From Mesorhizobium caraganae (GTDB taxonomy: Bacteria; Pseudomonadota; Alphaproteobacteria; Rhizobiales; Rhizobiaceae): a stretch of DNA of 64,000 bases. The position numbers were made by a program, and so were the translations under genes. Below are positions 51,349 to 63,049 of the stretch, in pieces. How positions within the stretch are numbered: the stretch's first letter is position 1; each line of letters starts with the position of its first letter. The stretch lies in assembly GCF_016836705.1 (NCBI RefSeq), contig NZ_JAFCGY010000003.1, positions 310,001 through 374,000 of the forward strand, in the 5' to 3' direction. Below the pieces are notes generated by a model. The model saw only the letters and a program-made list of their open reading frames with translations, ran no database searches and was not told the DNA's origin.

Positions 51349-52209
51349 TCAGAAGGCTGCGAACGCTGACGGTGACGGCGAGGCGCTGCCTGACCGGCGC
51401 GCGCGATAGTCTCCCGGCGTCTCGCCCATGACGCGCCGGAAACGGCGATTGAAGGTCGACAGGTCGTTGAAGCCGGCCTCGAAAGCGATTGCCGAGATGG
51501 GCTCATCCGACATGCGCAGCCGCACCGCCGCGCGGTGCAGCCTGGTTCTGAGCAGGAACTGATAAGGCGTCATGCCGGCGACCTGCCGGAAGGTGCGCAG
51601 GAAGTGATAGGGGCTGGTCGCCGTCGAGCCGGCAAGCTCGGAAAGCGAGACCGGCCGGTTGGCATTGAGTTCGATCTGCCGGACCGCTTCGGCAACCCGT
51701 TTCTGGTCACGGCGGCTCGGTGGGCGAGCGGCAGGCGCGGCCTCGCTGGCAACAGTAAGGGCTGCGCCGGCTATGCGCAGGCCAAGCTCCTCGAAGGCGT
51801 CGGTATCGGCCGTCTCGCGCGCCGCTTCGGCCTCGGCCAGCAGCGACGCCAGCGCCGGCAAGGGCGGCAGATGCGACACCCCGAACGTCAGCTTCTTGGC
51901 GCCAGTCACGTCGTTGGCAATCCGGTCGAGATAGGCGGGAGCGAAGTGGAAGGACAGGCAGCGGTCGCCGGCGCCGTGCTCGTGCCCGCATTCATAGCAG
52001 GCGCCGACATTGCCGAGCAGGACGGCACCTGGCGCCAGCATGGCGGTGCCCTGGCTGGTGCGGTAGCGGAAGCTGCCGCTGGTGACTGCGGCAATGCAGA
52101 CACCGCGGTGCTCTTCCTCGAACGGGCGATCGCCGGCGCCTGCGGTGCACACCACGTCGGACACATACCAGTCCGGCCCCGAAGCCAGTTTTTGTTCGCT
52201 CGTCGTCAT
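51349..52209 (-). CDS. AraC family transcriptional regulator
   Basis: 286 aa from ATG 52209 (MTTSEQKLASGPDWYVSD). N-terminal cupin-like sensor with the short cysteine cluster GACYECGHEHG, which might bind metal. The C-terminal double helix-turn-helix (about residues 175-275) shows VSLSELAGSTATSPYHFLRTF, GMTPYQFLLRTRLHRAA and AGFNDLSTFNRRFRRVMG. It is divergent from the gene at 52296, with starts 87 bp apart, so it probably controls that gene and the following VOC gene. Confidence 0.92.
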   Translation of the reverse strand: MTTSEQKLASGPDWYVSDVVCTAGAGDRPFEEEHRGVCIAAVTSGSFRYRTSQGTAMLAPGAVLLGNVGACYECGHEHGAGDRCLSFHFAPAYLDRIANDVTGAKKLTFGVSHLPPLPALASLLAEAEAARETADTDAFEELGLRIAGAALTVASEAAPAARPPSRRDQKRVAEAVRQIELNANRPVSLSELAGSTATSPYHFLRTFRQVAGMTPYQFLLRTRLHRAAVRLRMSDEPISAIAFEAGFNDLSTFNRRFRRVMGETPGDYRARRSGSASPSPSAFAAF

Positions 52210-52295
52210 GGCTTGAAAGATAGCAATTTTTCCCAAGCGCAACACCCTGCCCCGGCCTATCGCTTGCAGCCTCCTGACACCACGAAGGCAGCAAC

Positions 52296-52832
52296 ATGAC
52301 CAATTCATCTTCTTTCAGCCAAGCGCTGCACAGCGATGGCCCCAATCGCGATCTGGCTGAGAAGCTCGACCTCTACGGCCGTTTCGTCGGCGCCTGGACA
52401 TTCGATGCCACGCGCCACCTCGAGGACGGCACGGTTTTGACCGGGCGCGGCGAGGTGCATTTCGGCTGGGTCCTGGAAGGCAAGGCGATCCAGGATGTGT
52501 GGATCCTGCCCGCGCGCGATGCCGGCCCTTCGCCCTCGCTCGGCAAATGGACCTTTTATGGCACAACGCTGCGGGCCTATGATCCCGGCACGGATGCCTG
52601 GCACATCTTCTGGAGCGATCCGCGTAACCAATATTACAGCCGCCAGCTTGGACGCGCCGAAGGCGACACGATTGTGCAGGTCGGCGCCGACGGCACTGGT
52701 TCCTCGGTCCGCTGGAGTTTTTCACGCATCACCAAGGACAGCTTCCGCTGGCTCGGCGAGCGTTCGCACGACAATGGGGAGACATGGCGCCTCGAAGTCG
52801 AGTTCCTGGCGCGCCGCGTCGCCCAGGGCTGA
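52296..52832 (+). CDS. Conserved hypothetical protein, DUF1579-like
   Basis: 178-aa beta-rich protein: DLYGRFVGAWTFDATRHLED, GEVHFGWVLEGKAIQDVWIL and DAWHIFWSDPRNQYYSRQLG give repeated W-x-F/W strands like the lipocalin-like DUF1579 group. No signal peptide. First gene of a two-gene unit with the VOC protein, opposite the AraC regulator. Function unknown. Confidence 0.75.
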   Translation: MTNSSSFSQALHSDGPNRDLAEKLDLYGRFVGAWTFDATRHLEDGTVLTGRGEVHFGWVLEGKAIQDVWILPARDAGPSPSLGKWTFYGTTLRAYDPGTDAWHIFWSDPRNQYYSRQLGRAEGDTIVQVGADGTGSSVRWSFSRITKDSFRWLGERSHDNGETWRLEVEFLARRVAQG

Positions 52833-52864
52833 TGGCGCAACACACCTGCAACAAGGAGAAACCC

Positions 52865-53242
52865 ATGCTTGACCACGTTTCGATCGGTGTCCGCGACACC
52901 GCCGTGTCAAAGCCTTTCTACGATGCCGCGCTGAAGCCGCTCGGCTATTCCTGCCTCAGCCAGTCGCCGGGCTCGCTGGGCTATGGCGCGCAGGCGGCGG
53001 CATTTTGGGTGAACGACGCGGCGCGGCCGGTGCCGGCTGACGAAAAATCCGGCCTGCATTTCTGCTTCGCCGCACCGACAAGGGCCAGCGTCGACGCCTT
53101 TCATGCCGGCGCCTTGCGTGCAGGCGGCAACAGCAATGGTGCGCCGGGCCTGCGCGCCGACTATGGCGAGAACTATTATGCCGCCTTCGTCATCGATCCC
53201 GACGGCTATCGCCTGGAGGCCTATTGCAGCGCTGCCGGCTAA
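52865..53242 (+). CDS. VOC (glyoxalase/bleomycin resistance) family protein
   Basis: 125 aa from ATG 52865, with AAGGAGAAACCC upstream. MLDHVSIGVRDTAVSKPFYD is the VOC entry strand with the first metal His4, LHFCFAAPTRASVDAFH the second module, and YYAAFVIDPDGYRLEAYC holds the last metal ligand Glu. Substrate unknown. Likely cotranscribed with the gene at 52296. Confidence 0.9.
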   Translation: MLDHVSIGVRDTAVSKPFYDAALKPLGYSCLSQSPGSLGYGAQAAAFWVNDAARPVPADEKSGLHFCFAAPTRASVDAFHAGALRAGGNSNGAPGLRADYGENYYAAFVIDPDGYRLEAYCSAAG

Positions 53243-53337
53243 GCTGCCGGCCACCAGAATCCTGACGGTTCCCACCGGCCGGGCTTTGCTTTACCAATAG
53301 GGTGGTGCGGGGCTCGGCCCGGCGGGAGGGGTCAGCG

Positions 53338-53967
53338 ATGCCGAGTTTCGACAGCCTGTTCAACGCCTTCGTCACCATTCTGGTGACCATCGACCCGCCC
53401 GGTCTCGCGCCGCTCTTCCTTGCGGTGACACGCCGCATGAACCGCGAGGAGCGCCAGCAGGTTTCGGTGCGCGCCTCGATCATCGGCTTCCTGGTGATGG
53501 CGCTGTTTGCGGTGGCCGGCGCCTCGATCCTGTCAGTGTTCGGCATCACGCTGCCGGCCTTCCGCGTCGCCGGCGGGTTCCTGCTGTTCTTCATCGCCTT
53601 CGAAATGGTGTTCGAGCGCCGCCAGGACCGCAAGGAGAAGATCGGCGACGTCGCCATCACCAAGGACATGATCCACAACATCGCCGCCTTCCCGCTGGCG
53701 ATCCCGCTGATTGCAGGCCCCGGCGCGATTTCGGCAACTGTGCTTCTGTCCGGCTCGTTTCAGGGTTTTACCGCACAGGCAGCACTCGTCGGCATCATCT
53801 TCGTCTGCCTGGCCATCACCTATCTGGTATTCGTGCTGTCGGAACGTATCGACCGCATCCTCGGCCAGACCGGCCGCTCGATCCTGACCCGCCTGCTTGG
53901 CGTCATCCTGGCCGCACTCGCAGTGCAGTTCGTCGCCGACGGCATCAAGGCGCTGATGGCGGGGTGA
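53338..53967 (+). CDS. MarC family integral membrane protein
   Basis: 209 aa from ATG 53338, which has GGGAGGGG upstream; the ATG-less extension to 53302 is unsupported. Six membrane segments with the MarC signatures TILVTIDPPGLAPLFL and AAFPLAIPLIAGPGAISAT. Despite its name the family is not proven to confer antibiotic resistance; function unknown. Confidence 0.92.
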   Translation: MPSFDSLFNAFVTILVTIDPPGLAPLFLAVTRRMNREERQQVSVRASIIGFLVMALFAVAGASILSVFGITLPAFRVAGGFLLFFIAFEMVFERRQDRKEKIGDVAITKDMIHNIAAFPLAIPLIAGPGAISATVLLSGSFQGFTAQAALVGIIFVCLAITYLVFVLSERIDRILGQTGRSILTRLLGVILAALAVQFVADGIKALMAG

Positions 53968-53985
53968 ACGCGCCGTCCCTACTGC

Positions 53986-54411
53986 CTACTTCACCGCCGT
54001 GTCGACGACTTCGAAATCGTGGGTGATGACGGCGGTCTTCGCCATCATGGCGGACGCCGAGCAGTATTTCTCGATCGACAGGTTGATCGCACGCTGGACC
54101 TTGTCGTGCGACAGGGCGCGGCCCGTGACGGTGAAATGCATATGGATGCGGGTGAAGACTTTTGGATCGGTTTCCGCCCGGTCGGCGTCGAGTTCGACGG
54201 TGCAATCCTCGATCGCCTCGCGGCCTTTTTCGAGAATGTGGACGACATCATAGGCCGAGCAGCCGCCAGTGCCGATCAGCACCAGCTCCATCGGGCTCGG
54301 GCCCGGCGTCTTGCCTTCAGGACCGGAGGCGGTTCCCAGCACGAGTTTGTGGCCACTGCCTGACTCGCCGACGAAAGTGCGCTCTTCGACCCATTTGATC
54401 CGTGCTTTCAC
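53986..54411 (-). CDS. OsmC family protein
   Basis: 141 aa from GTG 54411, which lies nine bases after AGGAGG; the ATG at 54420 has no room for a ribosome site. GPSPMELVLIGTGGCSAYDV holds the first redox Cys of the OsmC/Ohr family and the second falls in IEKYCSASAMM. Members reduce organic hydroperoxides, using thiols. Convergent with marC. Confidence 0.9.
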   Translation of the reverse strand: MKARIKWVEERTFVGESGSGHKLVLGTASGPEGKTPGPSPMELVLIGTGGCSAYDVVHILEKGREAIEDCTVELDADRAETDPKVFTRIHMHFTVTGRALSHDKVQRAINLSIEKYCSASAMMAKTAVITHDFEVVDTAVK

Positions 54412-54438
54412 GGCAATCATCCTCCTGGAAAGACATCC

Positions 54439-54834
54439 CTAGCCGAACACGACCGCATGCATGATGCGGCCGGGCAGCAGTGTGAACACGCCGGCGCCGA
54501 CCAGCGCAAAAACATACAGCGAAATCATGACCCTGCGATGTTTGGCTACGTAATGCCTATGCGCGTGCCAGACCGCAAGCGGAACGGTGATCAACACTAT
54601 GATCGACAAGATATGGATCGGGCTGAACGGGCCGATGAGGCGGATCTGCTGGATCCAGAGGCTGGAGGCGGCGATGACCAGCATCAGCGCCGCCCAGGCA
54701 TAGCCCATCACGCGGTGGCGCGTCGTGCCTTTCGGCAGCGCCAGCTGGGCGCCGCCCAAGGCAAGCGCGGCTAGGGCCGCGAAGGCGTGCCATGGAATGG
54801 GAGGGGGCGCCGATAGAAGCGGTCCGAGCGACAT
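54439..54834 (-). CDS. DUF2306 membrane protein
   Basis: 131-aa protein with four hydrophobic segments (residues 14-34, 44-62, 72-90 and 106-122). RHRVMGYAWAALMLVIAASS and HAHRHYVAKHRRVMISLYVF include the conserved His residues of DUF2306. Function unknown. Downstream of ssb by 40 bp. Confidence 0.85.
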   Translation of the reverse strand: MSLGPLLSAPPPIPWHAFAALAALALGGAQLALPKGTTRHRVMGYAWAALMLVIAASSLWIQQIRLIGPFSPIHILSIIVLITVPLAVWHAHRHYVAKHRRVMISLYVFALVGAGVFTLLPGRIMHAVVFG

Positions 54835-54874
54835 CGCGCCCTCTCCTCAAATGCCCTTCACGTGGCCTTGATAC

Positions 54875-55402
54875 TCAGAACGGGATTTCGTCGTCCAGTT
54901 CGCGCGACGAACCACCACCGCCGCCACCACCCTTGGAACCGCCGCCACCGCCACGGTTGAAGCTTTCATTGGGACTCGACTGGCCGAAATCCGAGCCACG
55001 GCTCGCACCGCCGCCACCGGCATAATTGCCGACCTGGCCGCCGCCCTCGCCGCGTGAATCGAGCATCTGCAGCTCGCCACGGAATTTCTGCAGCACGACT
55101 TCCGTCGTGTATTTGTCGGCGCCGGTCTGGTCCTGCCATTTGCGTGTCTGCAGCTGACCTTCGACGTAAACCTTCATGCCCTTCTTCAGATATTGCTCGG
55201 CGACCTTGGCGATCTGGTCATTGAAAATGACGACGTTGTGCCACTCGGTCTTTTCCTTGCGCTCGCCGGAATTCTTGTCGCGCCAGCTTTCCGACGTGGC
55301 GATGCGGATGTTGACGACCGGGTCACCGGAGTTCAGGCGGCGGATTTCAGGGTCCGCGCCGAGGTTTCCGACCAGAATGACCTTGTTGACGCTACCCGCC
55401 AT
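54875..55402 (-). CDS. ssb: Single-stranded DNA-binding protein
   Basis: 175-aa protein with the N-terminal OB fold ([40 protein letters not shown]), a glycine-rich linker ([17 protein letters not shown]) and the C-terminal acidic tip DDEIPF that recruits repair and replication proteins. An SOS box sits about 100 bp upstream, so expression should rise after DNA damage. Confidence 0.97.
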   Translation of the reverse strand: MAGSVNKVILVGNLGADPEIRRLNSGDPVVNIRIATSESWRDKNSGERKEKTEWHNVVIFNDQIAKVAEQYLKKGMKVYVEGQLQTRKWQDQTGADKYTTEVVLQKFRGELQMLDSRGEGGGQVGNYAGGGGASRGSDFGQSSPNESFNRGGGGGSKGGGGGGGSSRELDDEIPF

Positions 55403-55503
55403 GACACTTCTCCGCGCTCATCCGAAACAAATTTTAAGTCGCTCACCTTACAGCCTGCAGGCGATCCTCGCTTGCCGCGGCTGGCTTTTCCCACAAGGTT
55501 TTT

Positions 55504-55518
55504 GTTCTTTTTTTGTTC
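55504..55518. promoter_or_regulatory. SOS (LexA) box upstream of ssb
   Basis: GTTC-TTTTTTT-GTTC, a perfect match to the alphaproteobacterial LexA site GTTC-N7-GTTC. It is between divergent ssb and the cupin gene and could serve either. Confidence 0.75.
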
Positions 55519-55611
55519 TATTCTTGTCTGCCCCGGCTGTCAAGAATGTCAGCAAGAGGTAGGGTGTGCGTCTGAAATTGCGACTGTGCCGGGATCGAAA
55601 GGCGGAGGCGA

Positions 55612-56001
55612 ATGAAAGTCATTGCGCATCTGGACCAGCCGCGAGAGCAATGGCGAGCGGGCGTGGAAACCCGCATGCAAGTTTCCGCCGGCAATGGAGC
55701 GAGCCAGCTTTGCCTGTTCGAACAGTGGGTTCAGCCCGGCGTCGGGGCTCCGACACACCAACACCCAGTCGAGGAAGTGCTGACTGTCATCGCCGGGATC
55801 GCTGAAATGTGGATCGACGAAGGACGTCTGACACTGATTGCCGGACAATCGCTTCTCATTCCTGCCCAACGAAAACATGGGTTTAGAAACGTTGGCACCG
55901 AAACGCTTCACATCCAGGCCGTGCTGGCGTCGCCGATCTTCGAGGCGACTTTCGAAGGGGCCGCCGAGCCGGTGAGGCGCTGGCTTCCGGCGGCGCCATA
56001 A
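55612..56001 (+). CDS. Cupin domain-containing protein
   Basis: 129-aa single cupin: GVGAPTHQHPVEEVLTVIAG carries the first metal motif (H-x-H with Glu), and QSLLIPAQRKHGFRNVGTET the second with a His. A cytosolic metal-dependent barrel of unknown substrate. Downstream of the SOS box region, upstream of an ArsR regulator but with its own spacing (44 bp). Confidence 0.88.
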   Translation: MKVIAHLDQPREQWRAGVETRMQVSAGNGASQLCLFEQWVQPGVGAPTHQHPVEEVLTVIAGIAEMWIDEGRLTLIAGQSLLIPAQRKHGFRNVGTETLHIQAVLASPIFEATFEGAAEPVRRWLPAAP

Positions 56002-56045
56002 AAGACCGCTTGCCAAATCAATAAGTATCGACTTATGCTTTTGTC

Positions 56046-56360
56046 ATGATCGAAGCAGAGATTTTTCGCGCCCTGGCCGACCCAACGCGCCGCGCCGTCT
56101 ACGAACGGCTTGCCGCCGGCGAGATGAGCGTGTCGGAACTGCGCACCGGCCTGAGCGTGTCGCAGCCGGCGGTGTCACAACACCTCGCCGTGCTGCGCGG
56201 CGCCGGTCTGGTCAGCGAAAGGCGGTCCGGCCGCAACGCGTACTACCGCGCCGATCCGCAAGGGCTCGAGCCGCTGCTCGGCTGGATCGAACGCTACCGC
56301 GCATTCTGGCCGGAGCGCATCGAAAGACTAAAGGCCGTTTTGAAGGACGTGGACCAATGA
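56046..56360 (+). CDS. ArsR-type winged-helix regulator
   Basis: 104-aa HTH protein: MIEAEIFRALADPTRRAVYE, MSVSELRTGLSVSQPAVSQH and LAVLRGAGLVSERRSGRNAY are the classical ArsR recognition layout. No metal-binding cysteines. The C-terminal GWIERYRAFWPERIERL helix is common in those paired with AHSA1 proteins. Overlaps the next gene by 4 bp, so they are coupled. Confidence 0.92.
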   Translation: MIEAEIFRALADPTRRAVYERLAAGEMSVSELRTGLSVSQPAVSQHLAVLRGAGLVSERRSGRNAYYRADPQGLEPLLGWIERYRAFWPERIERLKAVLKDVDQ

Positions 56361-56830
56361 CCGATGAAAAGCAGGCTCCGGCCGCCAAGGATACACTCGC
56401 CTTCGAATGCGACCTGCCGGACGCACCGGAAAAGGTGTGGCGGGCGCTGACCGTGCCGGAGCTTTTGGCGGCGTGGATGATGCCAAATGACATCAAGCCG
56501 GAAACCGGCAGCCGCTTTGCCTTTGCCGGGCCGGACGCGCCGATCGAATGCGAAGTGCTCGATGCCGAACCGGGGCGACTGCTGCGCTATTCCTGGCGCG
56601 AGCGGTCCGACACCGGCGATGCCGATGGGTTGGACAGCATCGTCACGTTCACGCTCGCCCGCACCGTTTCCGGCGGTACGCATCTGCGCATCGTCCATGA
56701 CGGGTTTGTGCAGGCGGCAACGCCCGCGGTGGCGATGGCGAGCGCCGGTTGCCGGCTTTCGCTCAGGGCATACAAGCCCAAACCGCTGATCGCCGCCAAC
56801 GCGCCATATCTATTGATGCGCGCGGCCTGA
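56357..56830 (+). CDS. SRPBCC (AHSA1-like) domain protein
   Basis: 157-aa START/Bet v1-like protein: [40 protein letters not shown] and [12 protein letters not shown] match the AHSA1 group often found with ArsR regulators. It binds hydrophobic ligands or acts as chaperone cofactor; exact role unknown. Autoregulated unit with the ArsR gene is likely. Confidence 0.9.
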   Translation: MTDEKQAPAAKDTLAFECDLPDAPEKVWRALTVPELLAAWMMPNDIKPETGSRFAFAGPDAPIECEVLDAEPGRLLRYSWRERSDTGDADGLDSIVTFTLARTVSGGTHLRIVHDGFVQAATPAVAMASAGCRLSLRAYKPKPLIAANAPYLLMRAA

Positions 56831-56859
56831 GCCGAAGAAAAACAAACGGAGACAATGAG

Positions 56860-57468
56860 ATGAGCGGCTTTGCTAATCTGGTCCCGATGGTGATCGAGCA
56901 ATCGAGCCGCGGCGAACGCGCCTTCGACATTTTCTCGCGGCTGCTGCGCGAGCGCATCATCTTCATCAATGGCGAGATCAATGACGGCATGTCGGCGCTG
57001 GTCTGCGCCCAGCTTCTGTCGCTGGAATCGGACAATCCCGACAAGGAAATCTCACTCTACATCAACTCGCCGGGCGGCGTGGTGACCAGTGGCTTCGCCA
57101 TCTACGACACGATGCAATATGTCAGCTGTCCAGTGTCGACGGTGTGCATGGGCTTTGCCGCCTCGATGGCTTCGTTCCTGCTGATGGCGGGAACGCCGGG
57201 CCGGCGCATCGCGCTGCCCAACGCCAGCATCGTGCTGCATCAGCCCCTGGGCGGCTTCCAGGGCCAGGCCTCCGACATCCAGCGCCATGCCGAAGGCATT
57301 CTGCGCACCAAGCGGCAGATGACCGAGCTCTATGCGCAGCATTGCGGCCGCACCTATGAAGACGTCGAACGCACGCTCGACCGTGATTTCTTCATGACCG
57401 CGCGCGAAGCCAAGGACTGGGGCCTCGTCGACCATGTTTTCGACACCCGCAAGCAGGCGGCGGCCTAG
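56860..57468 (+). CDS. clpP: ATP-dependent Clp protease proteolytic subunit (paralogue)
   Basis: 202-aa ClpP from ATG 56860 ([14 protein letters not shown]) with GGAGACAA upstream. Catalytic Ser102 (GFAASMAS), His127 (VLHQPLGG) and the C-terminal Asp region ([19 protein letters not shown]) are present. The serine box reads GFAASMAS rather than GQAASMGA, as in one of the several ClpP paralogues rhizobia carry. No clpX or clpA neighbour is here, so it is probably not the main housekeeping copy. Confidence 0.94.
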   Translation: MSGFANLVPMVIEQSSRGERAFDIFSRLLRERIIFINGEINDGMSALVCAQLLSLESDNPDKEISLYINSPGGVVTSGFAIYDTMQYVSCPVSTVCMGFAASMASFLLMAGTPGRRIALPNASIVLHQPLGGFQGQASDIQRHAEGILRTKRQMTELYAQHCGRTYEDVERTLDRDFFMTAREAKDWGLVDHVFDTRKQAAA

Positions 57469-57551
57469 CGGGATTGAACGCGCGCCGCCGTCGCGTCAAT
57501 TTCGACGCCGCCGGTCTGGCCTCGCATGGAGCGCGACACTATAGTCCTGCA

Positions 57552-57833
57552 ATGCGTTACCGCCGGAACAGACTGATGACAGCCATTGCGATCACCGCTG
57601 CGACCTGTAGCGCGGCTCTTGCCGGGAACAGCACATCGCAGCCGCAGACGGGCGCCCTGCCCGGCGTGACCAGCGACTACCGTATCGCCAAGCCGACGCC
57701 GCAGCCTGAGCCCGACGACGCGCTGCCCGCCGGCGAGAACGGGACATTCAAGATCGGCGATACCGGTGTCCGGATTTCCGGCAGCATCACCGTCGATGTC
57801 GGGGTGGGCGCAAACAAGCCTTCCAATCGTTAG
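57552..57833 (+). CDS. Small exported hypothetical protein
   Basis: 93 aa from ATG 57552 (MRYRRNRLMTAIAITAATCS, signal peptide cut near ALAG). The mature part is Gly/Pro-rich with TFKIGDTGVRISGSITVDVG, a short beta repeat. No ribosome site is obvious. A strong terminator follows. No family recognised. Confidence 0.6.
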   Translation: MRYRRNRLMTAIAITAATCSAALAGNSTSQPQTGALPGVTSDYRIAKPTPQPEPDDALPAGENGTFKIGDTGVRISGSITVDVGVGANKPSNR

Positions 57834-57913
57834 AGGCGGATCAAGGCTCCATTCACAAGTCGGCGCCGCCCTGATCTGGCTGCCGCCTCGCATCGATATC
57901 GGCACAAAAGAGC

Positions 57914-57953
57914 AGCCCCGCCGTTGCTTCCGCAAACGGTCGGGGCTTTTTTT
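57914..57953 (+). terminator. Terminator after the small exported gene
   Basis: GCCCCGCCGTT pairs with AACGGTCGGGGC (one bulged T) around a short loop and is followed by a run of seven T. Confidence 0.88.
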
Positions 57954-58425
57954 GGATCCCAGATCCAACTTGCCGGTAGTGTTTATACCGACTTTTATCT
58001 CGGATGCTTCGCGGCATTCAGCCGACGATCCGACTAGCAGTCTCTGATTTTCATGGGATATGGCAGGTCACGGTTTGTCGGGTGGCGAAAACGCTGAACC
58101 CTGGCACTTATGCCCGCCGCGGCTCCAACGAGATGTGGAGCCTCAAAGGACTATCCGGTGGCGTCATGCTCCGCTCCTATGTCCGTTGCAACGTTGTCGT
58201 CCGAAGCACAAATCGCAAAACCTGCGGCGTCTCGCAGGCCACCTATGGGCGGCGAGGCCATCGAAAGACGGCCGGCTTCGTTGACCTTCAGAGACTGCGC
58301 CCCTGAGTCGGCGGCGTCAACATTTGAATAGCCGGTTACCGAAAAATGTGATCGCCGGGACCTTACGTCAGGGTCAGTTCTTGAAAGACCCCTGTCAGGT
58401 TTCCGCACAGCTTTGTCAGGAGCGT
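57954..58425. other. Intergenic region upstream of uvrA
   Basis: About 470 bp without a convincing gene. One plus-strand frame (58004-58306) has many Arg, Ser and Cys codons and no ribosome site and is treated as chance. A promoter is expected near the SOS box at its right end. Confidence 0.5.
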
Positions 58426-58440
58426 GTTCGGCCTTTGTTC
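58426..58440 (+). promoter_or_regulatory. SOS (LexA) box of uvrA
   Basis: GTTC-GGCCTTT-GTTC, a perfect GTTC-N7-GTTC site 153 bp before the uvrA start. Confidence 0.8.
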
Positions 58441-58592
58441 TTTCCGCTTGCCCCTTCGCGCGAAAGACGGTTAAACGACTTTGGTCGAGAAGTATGGCGT
58501 CTCTCGACGTGGCGGCAAAAATACCTACATAGGGGATGGCCGGGAAAACCCCGCCGATCCCACTGATACCAGATCTGAGGCGGCGACCGGCG

Positions 58593-61514
<2,922 letters not shown>

Positions 61515-61548
61515 TAGGCAGACCGGTCGAGCGCCTGGAGAGTTTTGA

Positions 61549-62019
61549 ATGACATTCCGACAGGCGCTTGCCGGTGATCTCGACGCAGTCGTCTCGCTGA
61601 CGCAGGCCGCCTATGAGCACTACACGCCGCTGTTAGGCGCACCACCTATTCCGGTCACCGAGGATTACACGCCGCGCATCGAACGCGGCGAGGTCTGGCT
61701 CTTGGAGAGCGGCGCGGATCTTGCCGGGCTGATCGTCATCGAGCGGCATCCCGATCATGCGATGATCTTCAGTGTCGCGGTCTCTCCCGCTTTCCAAGGC
61801 AAGAAACTCGGCACCGCGCTGCTCGACTTCGCCGAGGAACAGGCGCGGCTGTGGGGCGTTCCGGAGGTGCGGCTCTACACCAATTCGCGCATGGAGCGGA
61901 ACATCGCGATCTACACGGCCTATGGTTTCAGCGAAACGGGTCGCCGGGCCAATCCCCACCGGCCGGGATGGACGGTGGTCGACATGGCAAAACCTGTCGG
62001 CGCGAGCACAACGGCCTGA
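61549..62019 (+). CDS. GNAT family N-acetyltransferase
   Basis: 156-aa single-domain acetyltransferase. MIFSVAVSPAFQGKKLGTAL contains the acetyl-CoA loop QGKKLGT, followed by LLDFAEEQARLWGVPEVRL and NIAIYTAYGFSETGRR. Substrate unknown. 35 bp after uvrA, possibly read through. Confidence 0.9.
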   Translation: MTFRQALAGDLDAVVSLTQAAYEHYTPLLGAPPIPVTEDYTPRIERGEVWLLESGADLAGLIVIERHPDHAMIFSVAVSPAFQGKKLGTALLDFAEEQARLWGVPEVRLYTNSRMERNIAIYTAYGFSETGRRANPHRPGWTVVDMAKPVGASTTA

Positions 62020-62043
62020 TTTTTCTGAATTCGGGAGGACGAT

Positions 62044-62847
62044 ATGAGCAAATCCGGGACAATCCGCTCAGGCATGGGTGGCTGGACTTTCGAACCCTGG
62101 GATACCTCCTTCTATCCGGACAAACTGTCGAAGGCCAAGCAGCTGCACTATGCCAGCCGCCAGGTGCCGACCATCGAAGTCAACGGCACCTACTATTCCA
62201 GCTTCAAGGAACCGACCTTCGTCAAATGGGCAAGCGAAGCGCCGGACGGTTTCGTCTATTCGCTGAAGGGCAACCGCTTCGTCACCAACCGGCGCGTGCT
62301 CGGCGAGGCCGGCGAGTCCGTGACGCGCTTCCTCAGCTCCGGCGTCGCGGCGCTCGGCGAGAAGCTAGGCCCGATCCTGTGGCAGTTCGCGCCGACGAAA
62401 AAGTTCGACGCCGACGATTTCGAAGCCTTCCTGAAACTGCTGCCGGAAAAGCAGGACGGGGTGGCGCTTCGCCATGCGCTCGAAGTGCGCAACGACAGTT
62501 TCATCGTGCCGGAATTCGCCGCACTCGCTCGCAAATACAAGGCGGCGATCGTCTATGCTGACCATGCCAAATACCCTGACATTGCCGACATCACCGGCGA
62601 TTTCATCTATGCGCGGCTGCAGACCGGCTCGGACGACAATCCCGATTGCTACACGCCGAAGGGTCTGGACGAGTGGGCGGCGCGGGTAAAAACCTGGGCG
62701 GAAGGCAAGCAGCCGGCCGATCTGCGGCGCGCCGATCCGTCCGTCGACGCGCCGGTGAAGCCGCGCGACGTGTTCGCCTACTTCATCACCGAGGGCAAGG
62801 TGCGCGCGCCGTTCGGCGCCATGGCGCTGATGAAGCGGGTGAGCTGA
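62044..62847 (+). CDS. DUF72 domain-containing protein
   Basis: 267-aa TIM-barrel-like protein: RSGMGGWTFEPWDTSFYPDK, VPTIEVNGTYYSSFKEPTFV and GPILWQFAPTKKFDADDFEA are the conserved DUF72 blocks, and DFIYARLQTGSDDNPDCY lies near the C-terminus. No confirmed activity; a nuclease or hydrolase role has been suggested for the family. Start ATG has GGGAGGACG upstream and lies 24 bp after the GNAT gene. Confidence 0.92.
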   Translation: MSKSGTIRSGMGGWTFEPWDTSFYPDKLSKAKQLHYASRQVPTIEVNGTYYSSFKEPTFVKWASEAPDGFVYSLKGNRFVTNRRVLGEAGESVTRFLSSGVAALGEKLGPILWQFAPTKKFDADDFEAFLKLLPEKQDGVALRHALEVRNDSFIVPEFAALARKYKAAIVYADHAKYPDIADITGDFIYARLQTGSDDNPDCYTPKGLDEWAARVKTWAEGKQPADLRRADPSVDAPVKPRDVFAYFITEGKVRAPFGAMALMKRVS

Positions 62848-62870
62848 GCGGCTGAGCGGTTCGCCCTATC

Positions 62871-62936
62871 GCTCCAACTCTCCATTTTGACGCAATCCGG
62901 ACGGACATGCGTTTCAACCCAGAATTGCTCTAAATC
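62871..62936. repeat. Degenerate palindromic repeat related to copies at 3524 and 39440
   Basis: TTTTGACGCAATCCGG...CAGAATTGCTCTA retains only the outer ends of the ACGCAATTCC / GGAATTGCTCTA family with an eroded core. Confidence 0.5.
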
Positions 62937-63049
62937 AAGCCAAACGTAGTATCTTCCCCGCCATCGTAACCTTATCGATACCTCCTTGCTGCATGAATCC
63001 GGTCCGGCCCGGTTGCAAGAGCCAGGTCGCCGCGGGCAAGGACGAGGGC

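Noticed and set aside
58004..58306. 100-codon plus-strand frame upstream of uvrA
   Set aside because: No ribosome site, unusual Arg/Cys content, no recognisable fold.
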